NCBI GenBank assembly: GCA_964450355.1
Contig: CAYVDH010000205.1
Coordinates: 1-5,540 of the forward strand
Reading direction: 5' to 3'
DNA: 5,540 nt
From: CAYVDH01 sp964450355
GTDB lineage: Bacteria; Bacteroidota; Bacteroidia; NS11-12g; UBA955
Both the position numbers and the translations under genes were made by a program. Numbering within the stretch: the stretch's first letter is position 1; each line of letters starts with the position of its first letter. Of the stretch, positions 5,462-5,540 are shown piece by piece. A model generated the notes under the pieces. The model made no database searches, was not told the DNA's origin, and saw nothing but the letters and a program-made list of their open reading frames with translations.

Positions 5462-5480
5462 CCTGCCTACAGCAGGCAGG
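5462..5480. repeat. GC-rich hairpin, intergenic palindrome copy 2
   Basis: CCTGCCT (5462-5468), loop ACAGC, AGGCAGG (5474-5480) is a perfect 7-bp stem. It resembles the hairpin at 5383-5401, and both may belong to a dispersed palindromic repeat family of the kind common between genes in Flavobacteriia. The family assignment is from general knowledge and is not verified here. Confidence 0.55.
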
Positions 5481-5484
5481 TTTG

Positions 5485-5510
5485 GTTCTTTTGTATCAAG
5501 ACAAAAGAAC
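5485..5510. repeat. Perfect 10-bp hairpin at the right edge
   Basis: GTTCTTTTGT (5485-5494), loop ATCAAG, ACAAAAGAAC (5501-5510). It directly follows the palindrome at 5462-5480. There is no T-tract right after it on the + strand, so a classic terminator is not favoured. Confidence 0.5.
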
Positions 5511-5540
5511 GAAGACAATTTTTAAAAAATATTTTTTGAG

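Larger units (their letters stand above)
4723..5540. other. 818-bp region with no clear gene, rich in hairpins and palindromes
   Basis: No long ORF, tRNA or rRNA is evident on either strand. The region holds the recombinase promoter area, a GTCAA/TTGAC cluster with a 16-bp palindrome (4881-4943), a bidirectional terminator (5086-5118), a possible 26-codon ORF (5123-5203) and a run of inverted repeats (5240-5510). A smaller hairpin, GAAAGTT-ttt-AACTTTC, is at 5017-5033, and the word TCGATAA is repeated 10 bp apart at 5051 and 5061. It may contain the recombinase attachment or arm sites, but none can be defined here. Confidence 0.7.

Noticed and set aside
4723..5540. tRNA gene as an integrase attachment site near the recombinase
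   Set aside because: No cloverleaf or conserved T-loop sequence could be found on either strand.

Overview
The window looks like an accessory (polymorphic toxin) locus of a Bacteroidota genome, most likely Flavobacteriia. The DNA is very AT-rich. Several predicted secreted proteins have short signal peptides ending in '-AQ', as is common in Bacteroidota. The Rhs core sequences (YYPFG, RYGF/YxG, RF/WFSxDP) are of the Bacteroidota type, and the recombinase has the Bacteroidota tyrosine-integrase layout.

Layout, left to right. (1) Positions 1-938, + strand: the 3' end of an Rhs/YD-repeat toxin gene that enters from the left, with a C-terminal domain carrying an HELxE...GAH putative metal site. 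(2) 928-1368, +: overlapping secreted Cys-rich protein, the probable immunity protein. (3) 1504-1959, +: unrecognised secreted protein. (4) 2024-2054: hairpin between convergent genes. (5) On the - strand, a second Rhs tip (3600-2614) with an L,D-transpeptidase/Tlde1-like C-terminal domain, followed with a 4-nt overlap by its own secreted putative immunity protein (2617-2045). This tip has no Rhs body, no good start codon, and a terminator directly upstream, so it looks like a silent cassette. (6) 3608-3632: terminator. (7) 4722-3631, -: full-length tyrosine recombinase with all catalytic residues. (8) 4723-5540: non-coding, rich in hairpins and palindromes, including a cluster of five GTCAA/TTGAC words upstream of the recombinase, a strong bidirectional terminator, a possible 26-codon ORF, and several intergenic palindromic repeats.

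The main observation is a perfect 43-bp inverted repeat (13-55 and 3515-3557) lying in the same codon frame inside both Rhs tips, just before their cores diverge into two different subtypes. Recombination between the two copies would invert about 3.5 kb. It would join the second core, toxin and immunity module in frame to the expressed Rhs body and park the first module in silent orientation. With an intact tyrosine recombinase next door, this is a candidate two-state invertible toxin-tip switch in which each toxin travels with its own immunity gene. The geometry is visible in the sequence. That inversion really occurs, and that this recombinase drives it, is inference.
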